From IMG/VR virus record IMGVR_UViG_3300042731_005201, positions 1-26,560 of that record: a stretch of DNA of 26,560 nt; one strand, given 5' to 3'. Positions 19,865 to 26,321 of the stretch are shown here, one piece after another. Below the pieces are notes generated by a model that ran no database searches, had not been told where the DNA came from, and worked only from the letters and a program-made list of their open reading frames with translations. This DNA comes from a virus. The translations under genes were made by a program, and so were the position numbers. Each line of letters starts with the position of its first letter. Position 1 is the stretch's first letter.

Positions 19865-20290
19865 TTATTTTGCTTCATAGCCCTCACAGCTAAAATCGTT
19901 TCCGAGCCAATAAACCAGAGTGCATTTAACCTGGTTGGGAATATACTCACCGCCACCGGCATCACCGGCACTACCGACGCTTCCACCGGAAGAAGATCCG
20001 CCGCCACCGTTTCCACCGTCGCCGCCACCGTCGCCGCCACCGTCGCCGCCACCGTCTCCACAGCCGCCGCCGTGTCCGCCGTCACCGCCGCCGTGTCCAT
20101 TACCATTGCCGTTTCCACCCTGGCCGTTTCCGCCACCATGTCCGCCACCGTATCCGCTTCCATGGCCGCTGTTTCCACCACCAGCAGATGCACCAGGCCC
20201 ACTACCGTCACCACTTCTCGCGTAAGCCATATTAACACCAGCCACAAAAGTAAAAACCAAGATTGCCAAAACTGCAAAAAATTTACGCAT
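19865..20290 (-). CDS. Secreted glycine-rich protein, 141 aa
   Basis: A signal peptide (RKFFAVLAILVFTFVAGVNM, cleavage near AYA-R) is followed by about 85 residues that are mostly Gly with Ser, Asp, Asn and His, built from GGG-D/H/N units, and a C-terminal domain with two Cys (CTLVYWLGNDFSCEGYEAK). GAAGGGGGAAT before the ATG. It is first after promoter copy C. A possible role is as an extracellular or envelope matrix protein. Open frames on the plus strand here are Pro-rich shadows. Confidence 0.8.
   Translation of the reverse strand: MRKFFAVLAILVFTFVAGVNMAYARSGDGSGPGASAGGGNSGHGSGYGGGHGGGNGQGGNGNGNGHGGGDGGHGGGCGDGGGDGGGDGGGDGGNGGGGSSSGGSVGSAGDAGGGEYIPNQVKCTLVYWLGNDFSCEGYEAK
20015..20056. repeat. 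12-bp tandem repeat within the Gly-rich gene
   Basis: 3.5 exact copies of ACCGTCGCCGCC, encoding GGGD units on the minus strand. In-frame, so copy-number changes only lengthen or shorten the Gly tract. Confidence 0.85.
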
Positions 20291-20321
20291 TTTATTCCCC
20301 CTTCTTTAATTGTTTTACTTC

Positions 20322-20352
20322 ATTATAACACAGGTTAGTAATTAATCGAACC
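20322..20352 (-). promoter_or_regulatory. Phage promoter, copy C
   Basis: GG, TTCGAT, 17 bp (TAATTACTAACCTGTGT), TATAAT. It lies just downstream of the hairpin ending the SSB unit and about 30 bases before the Gly-rich start codon. It starts the long unit from 20290 to 14192. Confidence 0.86.
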
Positions 20353-20358
20353 AGAAAA

Positions 20359-20414
20359 GCCCTGGCAGCGCTGGCATCAGTCTGGTATGTTTTTGAGCGC
20401 TCACATACCAGGGC
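20359..20414 (-). terminator. Probable terminator after ssb, with alternative stem
   Basis: Outer stem GCCCTGG / CCAGGGC is followed by TTTTC on the minus strand. An alternative 9-bp stem CTGGTATGT / ACATACCAG shares bases with it, so the two are mutually exclusive, as in attenuators. It follows the ssb stop and precedes promoter C. Confidence 0.65.
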
Positions 20415-20423
20415 CTTTCAAAT

Positions 20424-20861
20424 TTAGAACGGTATGTCGTCGTCTTCCGGTGCCTGAGTCCCACCAAAAGGCTTGTCGTCAGTACCAGGAGCGCCAGGGT
20501 AATCCTTCTCGCTTGGAGTATATCCATCACCCTTCTTATCCCCACAAAACTCAAACTGCTCAAGGACAAGCTCGGTCTTATAGCGCTTTATGCCATCGTC
20601 AGGCTCCCAGGATCTCGTTTGAGACCGGCCCTCAACATAAATCATTTTACCCTTTGAGAAGTATTCACCAATAACCTCAGCGCGTTTCCCGAAGCACACC
20701 ACCGGCACCCATTCAACTTGCTCAACCTTCTCGCCGGTATCCTTGTCTTTCCAACTCCGCACCGTTGCGACGCTGAAGTTAACCACGGCCACCCCTGAAG
20801 GCGTGTAGCGTACTTCAGGGTCTTGGCCTAACCTTCCCTGAATAATCCATTTGTTCGCCAT
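20424..20861 (-). CDS. ssb: Single-stranded DNA-binding protein
   Basis: 145 aa. OB fold at residues 1-105: [75 protein letters not shown]. After a flexible Pro/Gly linker comes an acidic tip DDDIPF that normally binds partner proteins. It protects single-stranded DNA in replication and recombination. Last gene of the replication unit; AAAGGGG before the ATG. Confidence 0.95.
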   Translation of the reverse strand: MANKWIIQGRLGQDPEVRYTPSGVAVVNFSVATVRSWKDKDTGEKVEQVEWVPVVCFGKRAEVIGEYFSKGKMIYVEGRSQTRSWEPDDGIKRYKTELVLEQFEFCGDKKGDGYTPSEKDYPGAPGTDDKPFGGTQAPEDDDIPF

Positions 20862-20875
20862 GTCTTTCCCCTTTC

Positions 20876-21850
20876 TTAGTCTGTAAAAATTTTAACGCCG
20901 GTAGATCCGAGGACGACTCTCTTTACACCGGCCACCTTGCCATTGCGGATCTCAAGAACCGCGAAGCCAAGCTCTACGGGCGAATAGCCAAAGCGCTCGG
21001 CATAACCACTCACAGGGCCATAGGTCTTCAGGAAGCTTCCGGTATTAATAAACCACCGGTAATCAGGATGGATAAAGCCGCTGTATTTTTTGGCTGAGGT
21101 ATACTTCTGGACTACCTCGTTACCTTGACCCTCGATATAAAGCTGAGATATGGGCGGCTTAAAAAGAAGTTTATGGGTATGGCCCATTGACATGACCAAG
21201 GTATCACCGGCCATGTCTCTCAAATTGTTTTTGAGCTGGATCTGCATATTTAACTTGGCACGTTCAGGCGGATCAACCTTCGAGTTAACCGTCCGCCAGC
21301 CATGCCCCGCGAAATGGTTGAATAAAAACTGAGGCTCACCAGGCCCGTACTTCATTCGGGCCTTATATGTGATATGGGCTGTCCATGAACCAAAATTAAT
21401 CCCCAGGTCTTTGCAGGCGCGGGCCGTCAGGTCTCCATATTTCTGAAGCTTAAATGGATGATTCCCGTCCAACATCATCAACATTTTATCCCTTATGTGC
21501 CAACGACTCAAAACGGCAGCCTCGACCTGTTTGTCAATATTAAATTTTTTGACCATATGCTTTGTCGGTATCTCGCTCTGATTAAACTCAACACCGTCAT
21601 TAATCTCTTCCTGGTATATGTCGGTTATATCAAACTGATACCGAGGATCTGTGATATGGATTCCCTCTATGAAATCACCATGGTCAAGCACCCTGTTATG
21701 GTCAGGCGAAAGCCCGTCCCAGGTCGAGTTAATCATATCGACCATCATCTCGTAACCGGTTACATGGCGGTTCGCGTTGCCTTCGTGGTCATCCCCACAA
21801 AGAAATAAATTCATATCATCATAAGGTAATACAAATTCAAATCGCAGCAT
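20876..21850 (-). CDS. Metallophosphoesterase, 324 aa
   Basis: Calcineurin-like fold motifs in order: GDDH (19-22), GDF (58-60, with Glu62 in place of a second Asp), GNH (129-131), NHF (178-180), GHTH (223-226). These residues bind the two metals. Relatives hydrolyse phosphodiesters of nucleic acids or nucleotides; within a replication unit between helicase and SSB a DNA-directed role is likely. The ATG overlaps the upstream stop (TGATG), with AAAGGAGAT in front. Confidence 0.88.
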   Translation of the reverse strand: MLRFEFVLPYDDMNLFLCGDDHEGNANRHVTGYEMMVDMINSTWDGLSPDHNRVLDHGDFIEGIHITDPRYQFDITDIYQEEINDGVEFNQSEIPTKHMVKKFNIDKQVEAAVLSRWHIRDKMLMMLDGNHPFKLQKYGDLTARACKDLGINFGSWTAHITYKARMKYGPGEPQFLFNHFAGHGWRTVNSKVDPPERAKLNMQIQLKNNLRDMAGDTLVMSMGHTHKLLFKPPISQLYIEGQGNEVVQKYTSAKKYSGFIHPDYRWFINTGSFLKTYGPVSGYAERFGYSPVELGFAVLEIRNGKVAGVKRVVLGSTGVKIFTD

Positions 21851-22035
21851 CACTTATCTCCTTTAGGATAATATTCATCAAATTGGCCGGTTTCTTTATT
21901 ATAGCGCTTTATCGGCGTTAATGACTTCCTGATATGAACCACGCCATCAGGAAGCTCAACCTCTACGATAGGGTCTGACATAGGGATAACTTTTTGAAAA
22001 GCCAAGGAGTCCTTTTCTGTGTATTCTTTTTTCAT
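21850..22035 (-). CDS. Unknown small protein, 61 aa
   Basis: The start is placed at the ATG that overlaps the upstream stop and follows GGAGAT; an in-frame ATG five codons earlier is less well placed. The sequence contains VEVELPDGVVHIRKSLTPIK and GQFDEYYPKGDK, a small beta fold. No family. Operon member between a zinc-finger protein and the metallophosphoesterase. Confidence 0.65.
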   Translation of the reverse strand: MKKEYTEKDSLAFQKVIPMSDPIVEVELPDGVVHIRKSLTPIKRYNKETGQFDEYYPKGDK

Positions 22036-22313
22036 TGGTGTAATCTCCATTGTCTACAGTTAATGCAAGTCCTGAAATTTTCCATTTCAGAAATCTCGTC
22101 AAGTATAAGGCCGCACTTTACACACTTACCCTCAGCGGCCAACCTTTCCCGTTTTTTCCTATGCGTTTTTAGTCTCCTTTCTCTGTATCCTGGTTCAAGC
22201 CTCTTTCGTCTCCTATAATCCCTGTCATCCCTAAGGCATCTCTCGCACTTTGAATAGCCTGGCTTCGCTTCGCCCTTGCAACTATATTTTCCATCCCTGC
22301 ACAGCCTACTCAT
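22032..22313 (-). CDS. Double zinc-finger protein, 93 aa
   Basis: Two four-Cys groups: C5, C12 and CERC near 24-27, then CVKC near 64-67 and CINC near 84-87, linked by a very basic segment (RDYRRRKRLEPGYRERRLKT). The fold resembles HNH-associated zinc ribbons without the catalytic residues; nucleic acid binding is likely. The start is the ATG that overlaps the dnaB end, after AGGGG; a GTG two codons earlier is possible. Confidence 0.72.
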   Translation of the reverse strand: MSRLCRDGKYSCKGEAKPGYSKCERCLRDDRDYRRRKRLEPGYRERRLKTHRKKRERLAAEGKCVKCGLILDEISEMENFRTCINCRQWRLHQ

Positions 22314-23631
22314 ATTCACCCCTGTAGGCCAGGCTTTGAAAGCTCGCGGTCGGCCCGTTGAATAATAGCGACGTTATTCCAGTAGGGCCATTCCTGTGCT
22401 TCAATGTAAGAAGCTCGGTTTGACCGGCATAGTCCTCAGGAAGGTCGTAATATCCTGGCCGGTAAATAAAAGAGACGACATCGGCATCCTGTTCTATATT
22501 ACCGGATTCCCTTAAATCAGAGAGCTGAGGCTTTTTATCTGCTCGCTGTTCAAGGCTTCGGTTTAACTGGCTCAGTACAAGTACAGGTATGTCAAGGTCT
22601 TTTGCTATCGCTTTAAATCCAGCGGTAATCACCCCAAGCTCCACATTTCTGTTATCCTTTTTGTCTGCGTGGACAAGTTGAAGATGGTCAATTATGATAA
22701 GCTGGATTCCCTTTTGAACCTTATACTTCCTGGCCCGCCGCCGTATCTCCATCCAATGAAGAGCGGCAGCATCGTCGATATACAGCGGATAATTATACAG
22801 GGCATCCTGAGCGCCGGTAATCTTTGCCTGGTCTTCAGGAGTAAAACCACCCACTCTAAATTTAGTTGTGTCAATCCCCGTCTTCTCAGCGACTATTTTA
22901 TCTCGGAGCTGCTCCTTTGACATCTCCAGGCTGAAGACGGCTACCGGATAACCTTGACGGGCTGCGTTGGTTCCCATCTGGATAGCCAGGGACGTTTTTC
23001 CAATGCTCGGCCTGGCCGCCAGGATAATCAGGTCGGTAGGCTGAAGCCCGCTTGTAAGCCTATCATAGCCAGGGAAGCCGGTAGGCACACCGGTAACGTC
23101 CATGCCGCCTTCAAACAGCTTGTCATAACGGTCGAAGCTCTGTTTAATAATTGACTTCATGGACGCCAGGTTTTCCTTAGCCATGCCATAGCCAAGCTCG
23201 AATATTTGTTGCTGGAAGGTATCTATTGTTTCAATGGCGTCGCCCTCGTCTTTAAAGCAACGCTTCTGGATTGCATTCGTTATTTCAATGGCCTTCCTGA
23301 GAGAATACTTCTCTTTAATTTTTTGGATATAATATTCTGTGTCGGTAGGTATTGGATTATCAAGGATTGACGCCAGGAAGGAAGCGCCCCCGATCTCTTC
23401 GATCATTCCGCGCTCTTTGGCAGCCTGGTTGACAGCTACCAGGTCAGGCGTTACTCCATTAGAATACAACTCAGCAGCCAGGCCAAAAATCTTAGCGTTG
23501 GCCGTAGCGTAAAAGTGGTGAGGCTCCAGGCCCTCAAGGATCTCCATACTCTCGCCAGGCATAACGAACAAGGCTGCCAAGATGCTAAGCTCAAACTCTT
23601 TTACATTCGGCGGTACACCCAATTCACTCAT
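22306..23631 (-). CDS. dnaB: Replicative DNA helicase, DnaB family
   Basis: 441 aa, usual length. N-terminal helical primase-binding domain (1-150), then the RecA-like motor: Walker A ARPSIGKTS at 206-214, catalytic Glu236 in SLEMS, Walker B IIIDHLQ with Asp315, sensor SQLNR at 354-358, and the Arg-containing end KHRNGPTG (411-418). It unwinds DNA ahead of the polymerase as a hexamer. The initiator that would load it lies directly upstream with an 8-base overlap. No polymerase or primase is seen in this window. Confidence 0.95.
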   Translation of the reverse strand: MSELGVPPNVKEFELSILAALFVMPGESMEILEGLEPHHFYATANAKIFGLAAELYSNGVTPDLVAVNQAAKERGMIEEIGGASFLASILDNPIPTDTEYYIQKIKEKYSLRKAIEITNAIQKRCFKDEGDAIETIDTFQQQIFELGYGMAKENLASMKSIIKQSFDRYDKLFEGGMDVTGVPTGFPGYDRLTSGLQPTDLIILAARPSIGKTSLAIQMGTNAARQGYPVAVFSLEMSKEQLRDKIVAEKTGIDTTKFRVGGFTPEDQAKITGAQDALYNYPLYIDDAAALHWMEIRRRARKYKVQKGIQLIIIDHLQLVHADKKDNRNVELGVITAGFKAIAKDLDIPVLVLSQLNRSLEQRADKKPQLSDLRESGNIEQDADVVSFIYRPGYYDLPEDYAGQTELLTLKHRNGPTGITSLLFNGPTASFQSLAYRGEYE

Positions 23632-24574
23632 TCAGCTTCCCCTTTTTCCTCAGGTAGTTTAAGGCTTTATTATAGCCAAGGTATTCGCCGTACATTATCG
23701 TGTTAACATAGTCTTTGTAATTGTGCCACTCGACCAGGACTTCGTTTGCCGTCCGCTTCTTTTTCATTGCCCACTTCATAAAGTCGTCGGTCGATTGTTT
23801 TATTAGCCGCTGCTTCTCTTCAAAGCTCGCGCTGTTCATGGTATCCGGTTTTTTGAAAAATTCAGGATTCCACTTTTCGGCGTTTTGTATCCAGGTCTGC
23901 CAAGCAGAATACCAGGAAGCCCATTTAGACCCCTTCTTTTTGTGGTGGGTGCAGAAGGCCTCGAAGATAGGAAATAAATCAATCTGGACTCCTTTACGTT
24001 TTGCATACTCCGCATAACGAGGATCTGGAAGAGTACCATTTTCCCAGGCTGCTATAAGCACTTTTGGCATTTTCACCTTGGGTGTTTTGGGAGAGGATTT
24101 TTTCTTTTTATTTATTTTTTCTTTTTCTTTATCTTTATCTTCCTCTTTACTGCCTACAGGCTGCTTATTTAGATTGCGACTATCCCGTAATTCCAGTATC
24201 TTAGGGATGCACATTTTTAACTTGTGTCGTGCAGGTTCCCGACGCTTACCAAGAACGTGCATGGTATGTGCCAGGTTTCTGTAATCAATTTCATTACCAT
24301 CAGGGCCAAAAAGCTGCATTGAGATATTGCTGTGTTCATTATCAACCATGAATATAAAAAACTCAAAAAGCTTTTTTACCTTCATGTTTAAAAAGTCGCA
24401 CCACTTCTTTACAGACCATTTAAGGTCACATTTATCTGAACCTGGACTCATTTGTCCACCGACAGCCCGCACGATACCCCACCACCGGCCCTCACCTTCC
24501 CAGCCGTATGCGTCTTTTATGTCGTTAACAAACTCGTCATGGTCTGCATCACAATACAGTTTAACCCACTTCAT
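23624..24574 (-). CDS. Replication initiation protein / helicase loader (DUF4373-like N-terminus)
   Basis: 316 aa. The N-terminus (MKWVKLYCDADHDEFVNDIK, AYGWEGEGRWWGIVRAVG) is the winged-helix type seen in phage replisome organisers. A Lys/Glu-rich linker (140-175) follows, then a Trp-rich helical domain (WASWYSAWQTWIQNAEKW) that in relatives contacts the helicase. The place directly before dnaB supports the role. AAGGGGGATTTT before the ATG. A replication origin may lie inside or beside this gene, but I see no clear iterons. Confidence 0.75.
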   Translation of the reverse strand: MKWVKLYCDADHDEFVNDIKDAYGWEGEGRWWGIVRAVGGQMSPGSDKCDLKWSVKKWCDFLNMKVKKLFEFFIFMVDNEHSNISMQLFGPDGNEIDYRNLAHTMHVLGKRREPARHKLKMCIPKILELRDSRNLNKQPVGSKEEDKDKEKEKINKKKKSSPKTPKVKMPKVLIAAWENGTLPDPRYAEYAKRKGVQIDLFPIFEAFCTHHKKKGSKWASWYSAWQTWIQNAEKWNPEFFKKPDTMNSASFEEKQRLIKQSTDDFMKWAMKKKRTANEVLVEWHNYKDYVNTIMYGEYLGYNKALNYLRKKGKLNE

Positions 24575-24585
24575 TAAAATCCCCC

Positions 24586-25020
24586 TTAAACGAAATCGGT
24601 TTGATCTGGATCTGGAATGACAATGTTTAGATACTCAGCGGCCCACCGTTGGATATTTTCGATATACTCATTAAACTCGACGGTCGATAGCTCGGTCGTG
24701 CTTATACGTTCACCAAAGGTCACGCCGCCCGTCTCGAATATACGCTCATTATCAAAGTCAAGGAAATACCTTGCTAAGGCTCGGTGGACTTCGTGCTTTT
24801 CTACATTAGAGTTTGTACCGGCAATCTCCAGGGTAATCAACTCAACGACGACACCCCAATAATACCGGTTTTGCTTTAGCGTTCTTGATTTTTTAATAGG
24901 CCTTATCACCAGCTCATAAGGCCAATCGTGCTTTAGGCTTAATAGGAAATCCTTGAACCTGGTCGTATCCTCAACCTGAAGCTCCCCGTGAATTATTTTA
25001 CATCTGTGTATAGGATTCAT
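24586..25020 (-). CDS. ninB: NinB-like recombination protein
   Basis: 144 aa. YELVIRPIKKSRTLKQNRYY (38-57) followed by WGVVVELI is the NinB (lambda Orf) signature, and the helical C-terminus with FNEYIENIQRWAAEYLNIVI fits. Lambda Orf mediates recombination together with SSB. The ATG at 25020 is chosen because the in-frame ATG four codons earlier lies in the -10 of promoter D. The message from that promoter would have almost no leader. Confidence 0.8.
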   Translation of the reverse strand: MNPIHRCKIIHGELQVEDTTRFKDFLLSLKHDWPYELVIRPIKKSRTLKQNRYYWGVVVELITLEIAGTNSNVEKHEVHRALARYFLDFDNERIFETGGVTFGERISTTELSTVEFNEYIENIQRWAAEYLNIVIPDPDQTDFV

Positions 25021-25030
25021 AGCACCTACC

Positions 25031-25061
25031 ATTATAGCACAGGTTAATAGTTAATCGAACC
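25031..25061 (-). promoter_or_regulatory. Phage promoter, copy D
   Basis: GG, TTCGAT, 17 bp (TAACTATTAACCTGTGC), TATAAT. The -35 half lies within the last codons of the sigma-like gene 25044-25409. It starts the replication unit. Confidence 0.85.
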
Positions 25062-25409
25062 GAGACCCCTCAAGATATCATTTAAGGCCCCCTGGCACAT
25101 ACCAAAGTCATTGTCGTAAAGCACACAATCCCTATCAATGCCATATTCAGGGCATACCTTCCGCAGCTTGTCAATGGCTATCCGATAAATCCTTCGCGCC
25201 ATCGGCTCGCTTATGCCAAAAAAATCAGCAATCTCCTGGAAAGTCATTGCAGCGCCGTCTTGGGCTGAACCCTCAGGCCTGCCGACCGGCTCAGGTTTCG
25301 TTTCTTCCGGTTCGTCAATTCCGTATTTCTCGTTATATGCAGCCTCAAGTTTTTTGCCGTCCCATTTAAAGGGTTTAGGGTCTTCCGGTAAATTTCCAAG
25401 AATTTTCAT
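25044..25409 (-). CDS. Sigma-region-4-like helix-turn-helix protein, 121 aa
   Basis: Residues 55-84 (MTFQEIADFFGISEPMARRI, then YRIAIDKLRK) form a clear sigma70 region 4 helix-turn-helix. The N-terminal half is acidic and Pro-rich (DEPEETKPEPVGRPEG), probably unstructured. Two Cys follow the HTH. Such proteins act as sigma-like activators or anti-sigma targets. Its 3' end contains half of promoter D, so it sits at a regulatory junction. Start after GGGGGGAA and a 4-base overlap with the next gene. Confidence 0.75.
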   Translation of the reverse strand: MKILGNLPEDPKPFKWDGKKLEAAYNEKYGIDEPEETKPEPVGRPEGSAQDGAAMTFQEIADFFGISEPMARRIYRIAIDKLRKVCPEYGIDRDCVLYDNDFGMCQGALNDILRGLGSINY

Positions 25410-25594
25410 GTAAACATTCCCCCCAGGTTTCTCACCACTCGGTTAATGTTTTTAGCTTCGAGAATTGAGTCAATCTCATTAATCTCCGCCGAGAGATCTG
25501 ACCGACGAAGCTCAAGGCACTCTTCCATTGTCGGACAGTCATGGCATTTAGAAAGCTCAAAATCTCCCAGGCAAAATCCGGTATGCTTTATCAT
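25406..25594 (-). CDS. Cys-containing small protein, 62 aa
   Basis: MIKHTGFCLGDFELSKCHDC, then MEEC; the four Cys within 26 residues suggest a zinc or iron-sulfur site. The remainder is an acidic helix (SAEINEIDSILEAKNINRVV). AAGGAGAAT before the ATG. Coupled to the sigma-like gene by an ATGA overlap, which suggests they work together. Confidence 0.68.
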   Translation of the reverse strand: MIKHTGFCLGDFELSKCHDCPTMEECLELRRSDLSAEINEIDSILEAKNINRVVRNLGGMFT

Positions 25595-25608
25595 TTATAT
25601 TCTCCTTT

Positions 25609-25689
25609 TTATCTAATTGCCAGGCACACCAGCGAAATGATAACCAGCATAAACCCGTAAAATATTAACATTAATTTTATTTTATTCAT
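25609..25689 (-). CDS. Single-pass membrane peptide, 26 aa
   Basis: MNKIKLMLIFYGFMLVIISL, ending VCLAIR: one membrane helix with a basic N-terminus. The ATG overlaps the upstream stop (ATGAATAA). Short, but placed exactly between two genes with a normal spacing. Unknown function. Confidence 0.55.
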   Translation of the reverse strand: MNKIKLMLIFYGFMLVIISLVCLAIR

Positions 25690-25891
25690 TGTGTTTTTTC
25701 CTCGCATATCTAATTGCAAGTAGTTTTGCATTTAGTGACGCATTCGGATGGGCCTCGCGCCATTGCCGGTGCCAGGCCAAGGCTTTAGCATCAGGGTCAA
25801 TGGTTTTGGGCTGAGGCCACAGCCGTAAGACCGTGGCTCCCGCCAGCAGAAGGAAAATTAAAAGATGAATTATTAAGCCAGGCGTTATCAT
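25682..25891 (-). CDS. Membrane-anchored small protein, 69 aa
   Basis: N-terminal membrane segment GLIIHLLIFLLLAGATVLRL (about 5-24) followed by a soluble, Ala/Lys-rich helix (NASLNAKLLAIRYARKKHNE). The start overlaps the upstream stop (TAATG type). Unknown. Confidence 0.68.
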   Translation of the reverse strand: MITPGLIIHLLIFLLLAGATVLRLWPQPKTIDPDAKALAWHRQWREAHPNASLNAKLLAIRYARKKHNE

Positions 25892-26262
25892 TAGTAGATA
25901 AACCCTTCCAGGTATTCGGTGTCCTCATTCCGCTCCGGTTGTTTAATTGGGTATGCGCTCGAAAGAGAGAAGCACGACAATGAAGATTGATTGCCAACAG
26001 CCAGGATGGTCGATAGGGCTGCGTTGCGTTGCTGCTCGGTCTTGAAATAAATTCGAGCCAAATAGATAAGGGAAGAGTCGCCATAGCTGCCATCATGCGA
26101 GTAACCAGCAGGCCCATACAGGTCAAGCGCCCATTCGTCGCGCTCCCGATCCGTTTCCTCGCCATGAGCCGTCTTGACGGCGTTGTAATGGAAGTGGTGA
26201 GCGATCACTTTTTTGATCTCTTCAGCCCTGATAAATTCTCCAGGTCTATACTCAATAAACAT
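25891..26262 (-). CDS. Unknown protein, 123 aa
   Basis: It contains MFIEYRPGEFIRAEEIKKVI, an acidic centre (GEETDRERDEWALDL) and SLIYLARIYFKTEQQRNAAL, an alpha/beta pattern without recognised motifs. AAGGGGGTACC before the ATG. Probably co-transcribed with the genes to the left. Confidence 0.7.
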   Translation of the reverse strand: MFIEYRPGEFIRAEEIKKVIAHHFHYNAVKTAHGEETDRERDEWALDLYGPAGYSHDGSYGDSSLIYLARIYFKTEQQRNAALSTILAVGNQSSLSCFSLSSAYPIKQPERNEDTEYLEGFIY

Positions 26263-26275
26263 GGTACCCCCTTGA

Positions 26276-26315
26276 GCGCGTTTTGTTCAGGGCTGGACGC
26301 GCCCCCAGCTCCAGC
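26276..26315. promoter_or_regulatory. Overlapping inverted repeats upstream of the 123-aa gene
   Basis: GCGCGT / ACGCGC (26276-26281, 26297-26302) and GCTGG / CCAGC (26292-26296 with 26305-26309 or 26311-26315) cannot form together. They fill the short gap before a G-run ribosome site, as at other gaps in this window. Confidence 0.4.
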
Positions 26316-26321
26316 TTTTAT

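Noticed and set aside
19853-20338. Long plus-strand frames rich in Ala/Thr or Pro opposite the Gly-rich gene
   Set aside because: They arise from the repetitive GC-rich tract. The minus-strand frame has a signal peptide, ribosome site and promoter; the plus-strand frames have none.
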